Shown here one piece after another: positions 1 to 12,365 of a stretch of DNA of 64,000 bases. Both the position numbers and the translations under genes were made by a program. The notes beneath the pieces were generated by a model. It saw nothing but the letters and a program-made list of their open reading frames with translations, was not told the origin of the DNA and did no database searches. The stretch lies in contig JAESUZ010004534.1 of assembly GCA_017311185.1 (NCBI GenBank), positions 2,875,501-2,939,500 on the forward strand, in the 5' to 3' direction. The stretch is from Proteles cristata cristata. Lineage: Eukaryota; Chordata; Mammalia; Carnivora; Hyaenidae. Each line of letters begins with the position of its first letter. The first letter of the stretch is position 1.

Positions 1-2039
1 AGAGAGATTTACAAACTATAATCCAGAGCATACTACTTCATCTCTATCAATCTCTTCGACCATATAACAAGGAAAACAGTTCCACAGATAGTCCTTATTA
101 TAAGTCTTTTCCTTCTCTCTTCCTCACCCAAAAGACTCATTATTAAGGTTAGCATTTGCATAATATAATGTAAATTTCAAAATTTAAAGTAGTTTTTAAA
201 CAATTGTCTTATTTAATCTTTAAATGGGTCCTAAGAAATAGGCTATATTTATTATCTTAAGAGAAAGAAAAAGAAGCTAAGTGTCAGTCTGGAGTTTATT
301 CCAAGTCCTGTTTCCAGATCCCATATTGTCATTTTAAAACTTATCCCCTTGACTTAAAAGGCCCTGATATTACTATACTAAAATTACTTTAACCTTGCCT
401 TTACCAATATTTAAATGCCATTGAAAACTTACTATTAATCATCCTTTACTTTCACATTTCAACAAAGTAACAAGCTAACTGGAAGTGAAATCTCAGAAAT
501 GAATAACATTTCATTTCATATTACCAAATTTTTTAGACCAGGATGTTATACTTGTTAATTTTCAGTCAAAGACCTGGTGAGATTTATGAAGTTTCTGGGG
601 AAAATTTCATAAAATCCTATTATTTGGTAGGGAGGTGTGTGTTGTGCTAAAAATAGTAAGCAGTAAGCCATTGAATTGGAATGAAACTATGCGTATACAT
701 TTATGTAGCTTTTAACAGATGGTTGCATGTGTTGGATTATTAAGTGGTCTAAATTTTTAAGCTACTTTAATGCAGTAAGACAGCTAAAAATCATGTTGCT
801 AAAATAAAAGAACAGTCTTTTGAAGGATAGCCAAAAAACATTGAAAAGTCACTTTGAACCTCCTGAAGTGATCAATAGCATTCTTTATCCACTGTAGCAC
901 CCCTCACTCTAGACCCCTTCTTCTCTTCACATTCCCAGCAAAAATACAGCAAACACATACTGATTGGACCAAGTTCAAACATATTATAATTTTGTTTGGT
1001 AAAATCTTAGAGAAAAGCTTAAAGGCTATCCAATCACTAAACATGACTATGCTCATGATTATTGGTCTAACCATTTATATCCATCCCTCATCAATGGTAA
1101 GAAGGGGAAGAACACTAGAGGGTCCATCTATCTTCCTTTCTGAAATGCATTATTGAAAGGGAATTTTGGAAAATTGTTTTTTATTCTAGTAGGACCATAC
1201 CTAGCATTTATGGAGCCTAGGCAAGGGTACAAATAGAAGCCCATTTCCATATGCCTGAATATCTTAGAGTTAACTAACAGAATAAATAAAACAGCTTTCA
1301 TTATTCTACTTTTGAAAACATACTTTAATAATCCACAGGCCAGGTTTAAATTTAGAATTCTTAGACTCCCATAGTAGAATGTGATATTGTGGAAAGAGAA
1401 GACCTTCATCTGCTCTTCTACTCTTCCCTCCTCCTATACCACCCAGATCTGTGAGCATCTGCCTAGTATCCATATGCTAGGCCTCAAGTTCAAGAACTTA
1501 GGCTTCAAGTTCAAGCTCTGTTAGGCTCTTGGCTTCCCCTCAGCTCTAGCATGCATACACCAGAGCTATGATCTACCCTTAGGAGGTGAGTAGAGGTAGG
1601 AAGTCTACACAGGCCCTGGAATCTCAGATCCACTGAATCAGATGATTCTAGAGTCCTAGTTATCCAGGGTATGGTCAAGTTGGGGGTTATGGGAGATTGC
1701 AGGCTGCCTGGCCCCACAGATATCTCTTCCTCAAAGAGAAAGATGCAAGAGAGGGGCCCTCAGAACCACAGGAGCCAAGGTAGGCCCCTCTCAGGTTTAT
1801 GTCTCATTTTTATAAAAATAAATAAATGTTTTCTTCTCCTAAAAGCCATAGCACATTTAGAGATGCCTCAAATTGACACCAACACTATCATTCTAAACAT
1901 TCCTCTATTACATTTTTTAAAAGCAGATTACAAGAAAGAATAAGAGGCATGAATTGTTGTTTTGCCTCAAATCTTCTCTCATTGACATTTTGAAGCCACT
2001 ACTCCATCCCAATAATATGTAAAAAGCTATAACAACTGA
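1..2039. other. AT-rich DNA without a recognised gene
   Basis: No long open frame, splice-flanked exon or young repeat is visible. The short frames here (for example 1128-1409 minus and 1671-1943 plus) have no recognisable protein character. A short stretch near 1620-1665 resembles the core of a MER5-type DNA transposon (a 'cactgaatcaga' motif), but it is too short to call. Confidence 0.6.
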
Positions 2040-2849
2040 GAACTCAACAACTCTTCCTGGGTCTCTAAAAGAGGGGATGGCACAGTGCAAACCACTGTCC
2101 TAGGATTGGAGAGGCAGAGAGGCAAATACAACGGGTTGTGGATTACCACAGCAGACTCTCAAGTGGAAACCAACATAGGAACCAGTGTTAGAGTAGGAAA
2201 ATCTGAACTGCAACTGATGAATTGTTGGAGACTGAGTGTGCATACGTTTAAGAGTCAAAAATTTCTGGGGGATCTACTCATAAGAGGGACACAAAAATAT
2301 TGTGAGATTTATTTCCAAGAGCTTAACCAGGTTCTCAGAGTAAATACCAAAGAAAAATCTCCTCATGCTTCTAGAGCAGGAGGGGGAAAGAAACCATCTT
2401 TTAAATATGCCAGAGAAATCTGTTCTTCTCAACAAGGCCTGACTTCAGAAGAAAATAATTAACAAGAGCTTAACCTGTTAAGGAATTATCAGAGCATAAG
2501 TGACCTAGAAGAAGGGAAATACCCAACTCTAGCTCCATTCTAACCATCCTATCCTACCAATAGGGGGAGAAAAAAACCCCGAGAAACACTTCTGAGATTC
2601 ACAGCCCGGAAGCACAAACTCACTAAAAGATTGTGCCCTAATCATCAGACTATAGAATGCTTCCCTCCCCTAATATATCACCATCAGTTTATAGAATCCT
2701 ATTTATAGCAGTTTGTTTTATGCAATGCATAATTCCTGACTATCAATAAAAAATTACAAGGCATACCAGAAAATAAAATTTGAAGAGGCATGCCAGGGAT
2801 GTTGAAATTATCAGACTAGTATTTTAAAACAACTATAAGTAATATGTTA

Positions 2850-3560
2850 AGGATCCTAAGGGATAAAGTACACACATGCAAGAACAGATGGGCAATGTAA
2901 GCAGACAGATGGAAATCCTAATAAAGATCCAAAGGAAATTCTAAAGATCAAAAACACTGTAACAGAAATTGAGAATGACTTTGATGGGCTTATTAGTACA
3001 CTGAACACGGCTGAGCAAAGAATGTCTGACTAGAGGATATATCAGTAGAATCCTCAAAAACAAAAAAACAAAGAGAACAAAAAATGAAAACAAGAAACAG
3101 AACAGAATATCCAAGAACTATGAGACATCTACAAAGGTATAACATATGCATAATAGAAATACCAAAAGGAGAAGAAAGAGTAAAAAACAGAAGAAATATT
3201 TTAAACAATACTGAGTGGAAATTTCCCCCCAAATTAATGTTAGATATCAAACCATAGATCCAGGAAGCTCCAAAGATACCAACAGTATTCATGCCTAAAA
3301 CACTACACCTAGGCATATCATTTTCAAAGTACAGAAAATCAAAGTTAAAGAATAAAATCGGAAAGAAGTCAAATGAATAAAACACTTTATATACAAAGGA
3401 ACAAAGAGAGGACTACATTTGACTTCCCTTCAGGAAACATGCAAGCAAGAAAAGAATAGAATGAAATATTTAAAGTACTGAGAGAGAAAAACCACCAACC
3501 TACAACTTTGCACCCTGTGAAATTATCCTTCAAAAAAGAAAAAGAAATAGAGACTGTCTC
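2850..3560 (+). pseudogene. L1M ORF1 relic
   Basis: This is the decayed first reading frame of the old L1M. In the L1 family ORF1p is a trimeric coiled-coil RNA-binding protein that coats L1 RNA. The stretch coding for ORF1p residues such as 'NTVTEIENDFDGLISTLNTA' can still be followed near 2955-3015, after which stops and frameshifts intervene. The 130-residue minus-strand frame at 2993-3385 is a shadow of this sequence. It is not expressible as a full protein. Confidence 0.65.
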
Positions 3561-3575
3561 AAAAAAATTGATAGA

Positions 3576-3810
3576 GGGGCACCTGGGTGGCTTAGTCGGT
3601 TGAGCATCCGACTTTCGCTTAGGTCATGATCTCACAGTTCATGGGTTCGAGCCCCGCATCGGGCGCTGTGCTAACTGCCAGCTCAGAGCCTGGAGGCTGT
3701 TTCAGAGTCTGTGTCTCCCTCTCTCTCTGACCCTCCCCTGCTCTCTCTCTCTCTCTCTCTCTCTCCTAGAAATAAATAAAAATATTTAAAAAAATCTCCA
3801 AGCCTTTAAA
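3576..3810 (+). mobile_element. Felid tRNA-Lys CAN-SINE with 12-bp target duplication
   Basis: The tRNA-like head contains a pol III A-box-like 'tggcttagtcgg' and a B-box 'ggttcgagcc'. These are followed by a CT-rich tract and an A-rich tail. It is flanked by identical 12-bp copies of 'aaaaaaattgat' at 3561-3572 and 3811-3822. It carries the 'ctttcgcttagg' and 'ctcctagaaataaa' variants that mark one young-looking subfamily in this window. Non-coding; mobilised in trans by L1. Confidence 0.9.
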
Positions 3811-4053
3811 AAAAAAATTGATGGAACTTGTTTCCAGTAGACCTCTCTTACAGTAGACCTCTCTTACAAGAAGTAATTAAAAGAAGTTTTTCAGAGAGAC
3901 ATAATATTTAGAGAGCACATACATAAAGTACAGTTCCTACATAAAGTAAAAAGGAGCAATGAAGAAGAAATAAGTAGAGGCAAAATTTAAAAAACTCGTA
4001 TTTTTCTTAATTTATCTAACAGACAACAGTTTGTTTTAAAAATAATACTAATA

Positions 4054-4208
4054 GGGGCATCCAGGTGGCTCTTTGGTTAAGCATCCAACTCTTAATTTTG
4101 GATCAGATCATGATCTCATGGTTCATGGGTTCAAGCCCTGCATCAGGCTCTCACTGATAGCACAAAGTTTACTTTGGATTCTCCATCTCCCTCTCTCTTC
4201 CCTTCCCA

Positions 4209-4240
<32 letters not shown>

Positions 4241-4257
4241 ATAAATAAACTTAAAAA
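4054..4257 (+). mobile_element. Felid CAN-SINE, diverged
   Basis: The tRNA-derived head (starting 'ggggcatccaggtggctc'), CT tract and A-rich tail are present but more mutated than in the copy at 3576. Near-identical flanks 'aataatactaa' (from 4041) and 'aataatgctaa' (from 4257) look like a target duplication with one change. It sits in the inter-ORF linker of the old L1M. The 78-residue frame across it is not a gene. Confidence 0.85.
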
Positions 4258-4689
4258 AATAATGCTAACAATGTATTTGATGATGCATGTTTTTGCATCT
4301 ATTTTGTGAATATTTATATATGGTTGTATACAAATGAAATAAATGATAACAATGATATAAGAGAAAGAAGGGAGAAACTTGGATGATTTGGGTAATATAA
4401 GGTATTCACACTATCCATGAAGACTAACAGTATTTTTGGAAAGTAGAGTTGGAGAGCTATAAATACATACTGAAAACTTTAGATCAACTATTAAAATTTT
4501 TAAGAAAAGAAGTATATATGCTAAGAAGAAGAGAAAACAGAATCATATAAAAAGCTCAATTAAAACAACAAAAAAACAAAAAAATGACTCAAAGACAATA
4601 TAAAGGCAACAAACAGAAAACAGTAATGAATATAATAGATATTAATCCAACTATATCAATAATCATTATAAACATCATTAGTTTCCACC

Positions 4690-6829
4690 AATTAAAAGAC
4701 AGAGATCGACAGGGTGAAGCCCTCTTTAAATATAAAAATCACACAGATTCAAAATAAAGGGATGCAGAAAGATATGCCATATAATAATCAAACCAAAGCA
4801 GGAGTACCTATATTAATTTCAGACAGAGCATACATAAGAGGACAAAAAGTTATCAGAGATAAGGAGGGATATCACACAATCATAAAGGAGCCAGTACACC
4901 AAAATAATAACAATCCTTAATGCATTTGTCCCTCATAACAGAATATCAAAATACATGAAACTAAAACTGCAAGGAGAAATAGATGAATCAGCTATCATAG
5001 CTGGAGATTTCAATACCCCTTTATCAAAAATGGCAGATTCAGCAGGAAGAAAATCAGTAAGGACACAGATGAGTTCAATAACATCACCAATCAACAGGAT
5101 ATAATTGACATGTACAGACTACTTCATCCAGCAATAACAGATTTCATATCCTTCTCAAGCTTGAATGGAAATTTCACCAAGATAGACCACTTTCTTGACC
5201 ATAAACCACATCTTCACAAGTTTAAAAGAATAGAAGTCATATAATGTTTTCTCTCAGACCACAATGAAAGTAAACTAGAACTCAATAATGGAATGATAAA
5301 CAGAAAATCTCAAATATGTGGATATTAAACAATATACTTCTAAATAAGACATAAGTCAACAAAGAGATCTCAAGAGAAATTATAAAACATTCCAATAAAA
5401 TGAAAATAAAAATAAAACTTATCAAAATTTCCAAAAAACAGCCAAAACAGTACTTAGAAGGAAATTTATATCACTGAAGAAAAATCTAAAATCAATAATC
5501 TAAATTTCCACCTTAGGAAGCTAGAAAAAATAGCAAGTGAAATCCAAAGTAAAAAAGAAAATTAATAATAAAAATTAGAGCAGAGATAAATGAAATTTAA
5601 AACAGGAAATTAATGGAGAAAATCAACAAAAGCTGGTTATTTGAAAAGATTGATAAAATTGATAAGCCCCTAGCCAGACTAAGTAAGAAAATATAATGTT
5701 ATTAACTAGAATGGGATATGAAAGGAGCATCACTACAGGTACCACAGACATTGAAAGGATAATAGAATATTATGAACAACTCTATTCCCACAAATTTGAT
5801 AACCAAGATGAAATGGACCAATTCCTGGAAAGACACAATCTGCCTAAAATCACACAAGAAACAAACAACCTAAATAGGCCTACATATATAAAGACATAGA
5901 ATCAATAGTTAATAACCTTCCAAAGCAGAAATAATCAAGCCTAAACAGGTTCACTGTTGAATTCTACCAAAAACTAAAGTGAGGAATTGCACAACTCTGT
6001 ACAATCTCTTTCAGAGGACAGAAGCAAAAGCAATTTTCCTAATTCTATGAGGCTAAAATTACCCTAATATCAAAACAAAACAAAAATATTACAAGCAAAG
6101 AAAGCTACAAGCCAATATCTCATCACTCCATTTTAATATCATACTGGAAGTTCTAGTTAATGCAGTAAAACAAGAAAAAGAAACAAAAGTTATAAAGAGT
6201 TCAAATAAAAAACAAAACTGTCATGCTTAAAGAGGACATGATCATCTATGGAGAAATCCAAGAAAATTGACAAAACATATCCTGGAACTAAAAAGTAATT
6301 ACAGAAGGTTTGGAGATATTGTGAAGGTGTCAGTTCTTCCCAACTTGATCTACAGATACAACCAATCACAATCAAAATCCAAGCACGTTATGTTGTGGAT
6401 ATAACAAACTAGTTATAAGTTTATATGGAGGAAAAAAGACCCAGAATATCCAATCAGTATTGAAGGAGAAGAACAAAGTCAGATAATCAACACTACTCTA
6501 CCTGAGGACATACTTTAAAGCTAAAGTAACCAAAAAGAGTGTGGTATTGGCGAAAGAATAGGCATATATATCAATGAACAGAATAGACAGCTTAGACAAA
6601 GAACCACAAAAATATAGTCAACTAATCTGTGGTAAAGGAGCAAGGGCAATGCAATGGAACAAAGAGATTCTTTTCAACAAATGGGCTGGAACAGCTGGAA
6701 AGGAAGGAAGGAAGGAAGGAAGGAAGGAAGGAAGGAAGGAAGAAGGAAAGAAAGAGAGAAAGAAAGAAAGACAGAGAGGTAGGGAGGGAGGAAGACAGAA
6801 AGAAAAGGAAAGAAGGAAAGAAGGAACGA

Positions 6830-6893
<64 letters not shown>

Positions 6894-7760
6894 AAAGGAA
6901 AAAGGAAAGAGAAAAAAGAATCCAAGCACAGATCTTACAGCCTTCACGAAAATTAGCTCAAAATGGATTATACACTTAAATTTAAAATGCAAAAGTACAA
7001 AACTTTTGTTAGATAACATAGGAGAAAACCTAGATGACTTTGGATTTCACAATAACAGTTTAGATACAACCTAAAAGGCACAATCCATTAAAGAAATTAT
7101 GGATAGGCTAGACTTATTTAAATTAATAACTTTTGCCTGTGAAAGATGATATTAAGAGAGTGAGAAACAAGTCACAAACTAGGAGAAAATACTTGCAAAA
7201 AATACATCTGATAAAAGACTGTGATTCAAAACATACAGAATTCTTAAAACTGCACAATAAGAAAACAAACACCCCACTGAAAAATTGACCAAAGACTTGA
7301 GTAAATCCCACATCAAAGAAGATATACAGAAGGAAAATAAGCACATGAAAAGGAGCTCTTTGTCATAAGTCATCAGGGAAATGCAAATTAAAACAGCAAT
7401 GAGATGTTAGTATATGTTTATTAGAATTACAAACTCATCATCAGTACAAAAGCCAATGAAGATGTGTAGCATCAGAAACTCCCATCCACTGCTATTGGAA
7501 ATCTAAAATGATATAGCCACTTTGAAAGACAGTTTGATGGTTCCTTACAAAACAACTATATTCTTACCATGCAATCCAACAATTATATTCATTGATATTT
7601 ACCCATAGGAGTCGAAAACTTACATCCACACAAATTTGCCCATAGATGTTTACAGCAGCTTTATTTAAAATTGTCAAAAATTGGGAACAACCAAGATGTC
7701 CTTCAGTAGGTGAATGGATATTTTAGATGTGGTATATCCAAACAATGGAATTCAGTGTTA
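4690..7760 (+). pseudogene. L1M ORF2 relic (endonuclease and reverse transcriptase)
   Basis: Decayed ORF2, which in the family encodes an endonuclease, a reverse transcriptase and a cysteine-rich C terminus. Readable pieces include the endonuclease stretch with 'GVPILISD' (near 4801-4825), the 'WSFEKINKIDKP' type region (about 5630-5680) and the fragment at 5696-5899 with 'EYYEQLYSHKFDN' and 'LPKITQE'. C-terminal sequence follows the microsatellite and runs to about 7760. Many stops and frameshifts, plus the purine repeat at 6699, break it. The open frames 6574-7074 and 6629-6979 are mostly microsatellite translated into Lys/Glu/Arg repeats, not protein evolution. Confidence 0.75.
6699..6906 (+). 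repeat. Purine microsatellite (AAGG)n / (AAAG)n, about 200 bp
   Basis: The plus strand is almost purely A and G: GGAA units to about 6740, mixed units with AGGG around 6780-6790, then a long run of AAAG units to about 6895. It lies inside the ORF2 relic of the old L1M. Because the unit is 4 bp, several frames stay open, giving false 'KERKKERK' and 'SFFLSFFL' proteins on both strands. Length is likely polymorphic. Confidence 0.97.
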
Positions 7761-7977
7761 GAAGGAAGGGGGGTGGGGGTGGGCTTAAAGCTATGAAAAA
7801 CTTGGTGAATCTTACATGTCTATCTGAAAATGCTACATACTATATGTCAACTATATGATCTTCTAGTAAAGGCAAAACTATGGAGATAGTGAAAAGATCA
7901 GTGGTTGCCAGGGTTTGAGTGGGGGAGCAGGAATAAATAACCAGAGCACAAAGATTTTTAGGGCATTAAAGTACTCT

Positions 7978-8190
7978 GGGGCATGCCTGGATGGCTCAGT
8001 CAGTTAGGTGCCTGACTTGATTTCATGTCAGGTCATGATATTATGGTTCTTGAGTTTGAGCCCTGTGTCAGGCTCTGTACTACCAGCTAGTAGAGAGATT
8101 CTTGGTCTCCCTCTTTCTCTGTCCTCCCCTGCATGTATGTACATGCACACTCATTCTCTTTCAGAAATAAACTTTTAAAAAATTATGAAA
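7978..8190 (+). mobile_element. Felid CAN-SINE, older copy
   Basis: The tRNA-like head ('ggcatgcctggatggctcag') with a mutated B-box ('agtttgagccc') is followed by a degraded CT region and an A-rich end. Flanks 'attaaagtact' (7965) and 'aataaagtatt' (8200) suggest an imperfect target duplication. It is inserted in the 3'UTR of the old L1M, whose sequence resumes on the far side. Confidence 0.8.
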
Positions 8191-8274
8191 AATAAATAAA
8201 AATAAAGTATTTTGTATAAAATTATAATGATGGATATATGTCATTATACATTTCTCAAACCCACAGGATGTGCA

Positions 8275-8375
8275 ATAAATATACATGGAATATACATATG
8301 TATAATATACATGTAGAATGTATATTATGTATATATGTAGAATGCATATATGTAGAATATACATAGAATGTGTAA
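8275..8375. repeat. Local TA-rich imperfect tandem repeat
   Basis: About 100 bp in which a 15-22 bp motif around 'tgtagaatgcatata' recurs at least three times with changes, mixed with TATA/CATA steps. It lies in the L1M 3'UTR and is probably replication slippage on an AT-rich seed. Confidence 0.6.
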
Positions 8376-8755
8376 GAATAAACCACAAACTATGCACTTT
8401 GACTGATTATGATGTGTCAGTGTAGGTTAGTCAATTATAATAATGTACCACTATTATCATAGTGTTGAGAATATTGATTAAGGAGGACGCTCTCAAGGGG
8501 AGCAGGAGGAGCAAGGAATATATTGGACATCTGTACCTTAATTTTGCTATGAACCTAAAACTACTCTGAAAAAATAACATCTGAATTTGTTTAAATGTAT
8601 ATAAATTTTCCATATTTGATGGAAATATAAACGAAAAATCCAAGAAATTCAACTAATTTGCAGCACATACACACACAAAAAATGAAGAAAACACCTAGTC
8701 AAACCTACAAAGAGAATCAAATCAGTCAAAACCACTGGTAAAAAGAAAATCTTCA

Positions 8756-8975
8756 GGGCACCTGAGTGACTCGGTAGGTTAAGTGTCCAATTGCAGCTCA
8801 GCTCATGATCTCGCAGTTCATGAGTTAAACCCCGGGCTGGGCCATGTGCTGACAGTTCAGAGGCTGGAGCCTGCTTCAGATTCTGTGTCTCCTTCTCTCT
8901 CTGTTCCTCCCCTGCTCGCACTCTGTCTCTCTCTCTCTCTCTCAAAAATAAGTAAAGAGAAAAGATTTTAAAAAA
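8756..8975 (+). mobile_element. Felid CAN-SINE
   Basis: Starts 'gggcacctgagtgactcgg', with B-box region 'agttcatgagttaaacccc' (mutated), a long CT tract and an A-rich tail. Flanks 'aaaagaaaatcttca' (8741-8755) and 'aaaccaaaagtcttca' (8974-8989) form an imperfect target duplication of about 15 bp. The short frames on both strands here are SINE shadows. Confidence 0.9.
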
Positions 8976-9850
8976 ACCAAAAGTCTTCAAAGTATCCAGA
9001 GAAAAGGGACACATTACATAGACAGGAACAAAGATAAAGAAGACAGCAAGTTGAGGAGAGAGGAGCTAAGAGTAGTAAGAGGACCCAAGACTTGCCTCTT
9101 CTCTCAAACACAGTTAGGTAAATATCAAATCTTTCTAAATACCCAAGAAATCTGAGGACTGACAGAACAAACTGCACACCTAGAGAGACTAAAGAGGCCA
9201 CACTGTGAAAGGTAAGAAGTGCAGAGACACGGTTTGGGGAAGAAACAGATCACAGGTGCTGTGGAGGGTCAGCAGCCCTAGTGGTGGAGAGAGGCAAGAA
9301 AGAGGAGAACACAGGGGATAGAACAAGGAAAACAATTCCCCAAAGCCATTGACTGGGAAAACAAAAGAGACTGGTTTTTATAAGTTTTTGCAGCCAATGG
9401 GACTAAAAGACTGGAGTTTTAAAGGTCCAGGCATGGCTGATATACAGCCCTGAGGGCACTGCAGTGTTCCTACAGAGAAGGTAAGGCAGGTAACCTGGGG
9501 AAAGATGGAATGACATGGGGATCACCTAAGACGCACTGGGAGAGATGGTTTCCTCTTCTTGGGGTGCATCTGAGAGAGGTGGCATTGCCACTCTAGGGAC
9601 AAAAGAGCCCATGGGTGCCATTTCTTTTCCCAGCCACTCAGATTAGGTGCAGAGACACCTGCAGAGGTCAGCCTGCACAGGCTCTTTAGTGTGCTTTCTT
9701 CCAAATCTTATGCTCCTGTGCTCCGGTGCAATGGCTCTTCTGGGTCAAACCTGCATTGATTCCAGCACTGTGACATTCTCCACCAGAAGATCAGCACAAG
9801 TCCCCATTTCACCAGGTCCCTGAAGTTTGGAGTTCTAAAAGTCAGCCTGC

Positions 9851-10074
9851 TGGGGTGCCTGGGTGGCTTAGTCGGTTAAGCGTCCGACTTTCGCTTAGGT
9901 CATGATCTCGCGGTTCGTGGGTTCGAGCCGGCGTCGGACTCTGTGCTGACTGCCAGCTCGAAGCCTGGAGCCTATTTCAGAGTCTGTGTCTCCCTCTCTC
10001 TCTGACCCTCCCCTGCTCACACTGCTCTCTCTCTCCTAGAAATAAAACATTAAAAATTTTTTTAAAAAATAAAT
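9851..10074 (+). mobile_element. Young felid CAN-SINE with perfect 14-bp target duplication
   Basis: Well-preserved copy with A-box 'tggcttagtcgg' and B-box 'gggttcgagcc'. It is flanked by identical 'aaaagtcagcctgc' at 9837-9850 and 10075-10088. It carries the 'ctttcgcttagg' and 'ctcctagaaataaa' subfamily variants. A short deletion follows the B-box ('gagccggcgtcgg'). It sits in the 5'UTR of the surrounding L1. Confidence 0.95.
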
Positions 10075-10745
10075 AAAAGTCAGCCTGCCTAGACTCCAAC
10101 CAGACACAATATGAAAACAAAACTCTGAAAAACACCTAGGAAGCTTGAGGGTAAATTATTCACTCCTCTAGGAGGGCTTGCCTGATGGCAGCAAGTACAA
10201 ATTCCCCTCAAAGGAGCTGGCTGGCACCATTTCCCTCCCCCATCCTACAGCATAAACTAACTTCAGTAAACAGCACAGCACCAACTTGGCTACCTAAACC
10301 ACTTACATCAAGCCCCATACTATTGTGCTCTGCTGGTATTGCTTTTCTCAGACAAATATGCATGGAAGACAGAGCAGAAGGCCCCTCACCTCAAAGACCA
10401 AACTCTCGCATGCATTGCATCTAATGACCACAGAGTTCTGTAAAGCTTCAGCTCTAGTGGAAACAGCATAAGGTCTCTTTTAAGAACCCACCAGACCACG
10501 CCTACTTAAAATTTGCCAGACTTTGGCCAAAGTCCAAACATTCCCCTCTGCAGGCAAGAAGAAACTGCAGAGGATTAATCTGAGAGAACAGCCATAACAC
10601 AGCAGCAGAGTGCAAACACCATATACCAGAGACACTTCGTGAAGCACCAGGCCCAGGACATGGAACTTTTCTTTATAAAGCCATTCCTCTCAAGAGCAGG
10701 AAATTTAACAGGCTTTCCTATCACACAAAGAGAGAGATCTACCCA

Positions 10746-11616
10746 AAATGAAGGAATTTATCCTAAAGAAAGAAGAAGAAAAGGTCACAGCTAGGGAGCT
10801 AATCAAAACAGATATAAGTAATAAGCCTGATCCAGAATGAAAAGCAGTAATCATAAGGATACCTTCTGGGCATGAGAAAAGCATAGAGGTCACCAAGGAG
10901 TCCCTTACTGCAGAGACAAAAGGGGTGAAAACTAAACAGGGCCAAAATGAAAGATGCAATAACCAATATCAAATCTGAATGAATGTAATGAACACAGAAT
11001 GGAAGAAGCAGAGAAAGAAATAAGTGATACAGAAGATAAAATTATGGAAAATAATGAAACTGAACAAAAGAGGGAAAGAAAATCTTGGCTCATGACAGGA
11101 GACTTAAGGAACCCAGTAACTCCATAAAGCATAATGATATTCCTATCATAGGAGTCCCAAAAGAAGAGAGGGAAAAGGAGTCCAAATGATTAGTTGAGGA
11201 AATTATAGCTGAAAACTTCTCTAATTTGAAGAAGGAATCAGACATCTAAATCCAGGAGACACAGAGAACTCTCATCAAAATCAACAAAGCAAGTCAACAC
11301 CAAGACATATTGTAGTTAAATCTGCAAAATACAGAGATAAAGAAAAATCCTAAAAGCAGCAAGACCAAAGAAGTCCCTAACTTACAAGGGATGATGAATA
11401 AGGTTAGAAGCAGATGTCTCCAGAGAAACTTGGCAGGCCAGAAGAGAGTGACATGATATTTTCAAAGTGCTGAATGAAAAAAAATCTGCAGCCAAGAATA
11501 GCCTATCAAGTAAGGCTATCATTCAGAATAGGAGAGAAAAGAGTTTCCCAGACAAACCCTAAAGGAGTTTGTGACCACTAAACAAACCCTGCAAGAAATA
11601 TTAAAGGGGAGTCTTT
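10746..11616 (+). pseudogene. L1 ORF1 relic
   Basis: Decayed ORF1 of the L1 at 9046. The start region reads 'ATGAAGGAATTT' at 10749. RRM-type sequence ('ataggagtcccaaaagaaga', 11149) and C-terminal domain sequence ('acttggcaggccagaaga', 11428) follow, and the frame ends near 11614 with the 'attaaaggggagtctttga' pattern shared by the other L1 copies here. Several stops interrupt it (for example in the coiled-coil part near 10830 and 10980). The family role is RNA-binding coat protein; this copy is dead. Confidence 0.7.
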
Positions 11617-11679
11617 GAGTGGAAAAGAAAAACCAAAAGTGACAAAGACTAAAAAGGAACAGAGAAAATTTCCGTAAAC

Positions 11680-12365
11680 AATGACAAAACAAGGACTAAA
11701 ATGGCACTAAATTCATATCTATCAATAAGTACTCTGAATATAAATGGACTAAATGTTCCAATCAAAAGACATAAGGTATCAGAATGTATTAAAAAAAAAA
11801 AACAAGACACATCTGTATGCTGCCTATAAGACACTAATTTAGATATAAAGACACCTAAAGATTGAAACTGAGAGGATGGAGAAATATTTACTATGCAAAC
11901 AGATGTCAAAGGAAAGCCAGAGTGGCAATACTTATTCAGACAAACTAGATTTTAAACCAAAGACTGTAACAAGAGAAGAAGTTATTTATAACTACATCAT
12001 AAATAAAGGGGTCTATCTAAGAAGATCTAACAATTACAAATATTTATGCCCCTACTTGGGAAACACCCAAATATGTAAAACAATAACAAACATAAAGGAC
12101 ATTGATAATGATACAATAATAGTAGGAGACTTTAACACCCCACCTACATCAATGAACAGACCATCTAAGCAGAAAATCAACAAGGTTTTGAATGACACAC
12201 TGGATCAGATGGACTAAATAGATATATTCAGAACGTTTCATCCTAAAACAGCAGAATAAACATTCTTTTCAAGTGCACATGGGACATTCTCCAGAATAAA
12301 TCACATACTTGGTCACAAATCAGACCTCAACAAGTACAAAAAGGTTAAGATCATACTATGCATAT
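11680..12365 (+). pseudogene. L1 ORF2 N-terminal relic (endonuclease)
   Basis: Begins around the 'aatataaatggactaaatgt' signature (the LNxNGLN start of L1 endonuclease) at 11736. An open stretch at 11876-12217 contains 'DKLDFK' and the endonuclease motif GDFNTP at 12125-12142, so the metal-binding Asp and neighbouring Asn are still encoded. A TAG ends this stretch just after 'LDQMD'. The reverse transcriptase part is absent because the element stops near 12370. Confidence 0.75.

Larger units (their letters stand above)
2040..8590 (+). mobile_element. Ancient L1M LINE, nearly full length, heavily decayed
   Basis: This is an old mammalian-wide L1 (L1M/L1ME-like) in plus orientation. From about 2755 onward the ORF1-type sequence is clear (an 'atgcaagaacagatgggcaatg' -like stretch, then an 'attgagaatgactttgatgg' -like stretch). 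An inter-ORF linker follows, then decayed ORF2 (about 4690-7760) and a long 3'UTR ending near 8590 with the typical 'gaacctaaaactactctgaa' tail. The part from 2040 to 2750 is probably its 5' region, but that is less certain. Three SINEs (3576, 4054, 7978) and a purine microsatellite (6699-6906) interrupt it. Divergence is high and all frames are broken, so this is a fossil. The subfamily name is inferred from memory of the consensus, not computed. Confidence 0.8.

Noticed and set aside
2085..2462. 125-codon plus-strand frame near the 5' side of the first L1M
   Set aside because: No recognisable domain; probably L1M 5' region or neutral DNA. No promoter, splice or conservation evidence available.
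6574..7074. Lys/Glu/Arg-rich 166-codon protein and its Phe/Ser-rich antisense partners
   Set aside because: Produced by translation of the 4-bp purine microsatellite in an L1 relic; every frame stays open by arithmetic.
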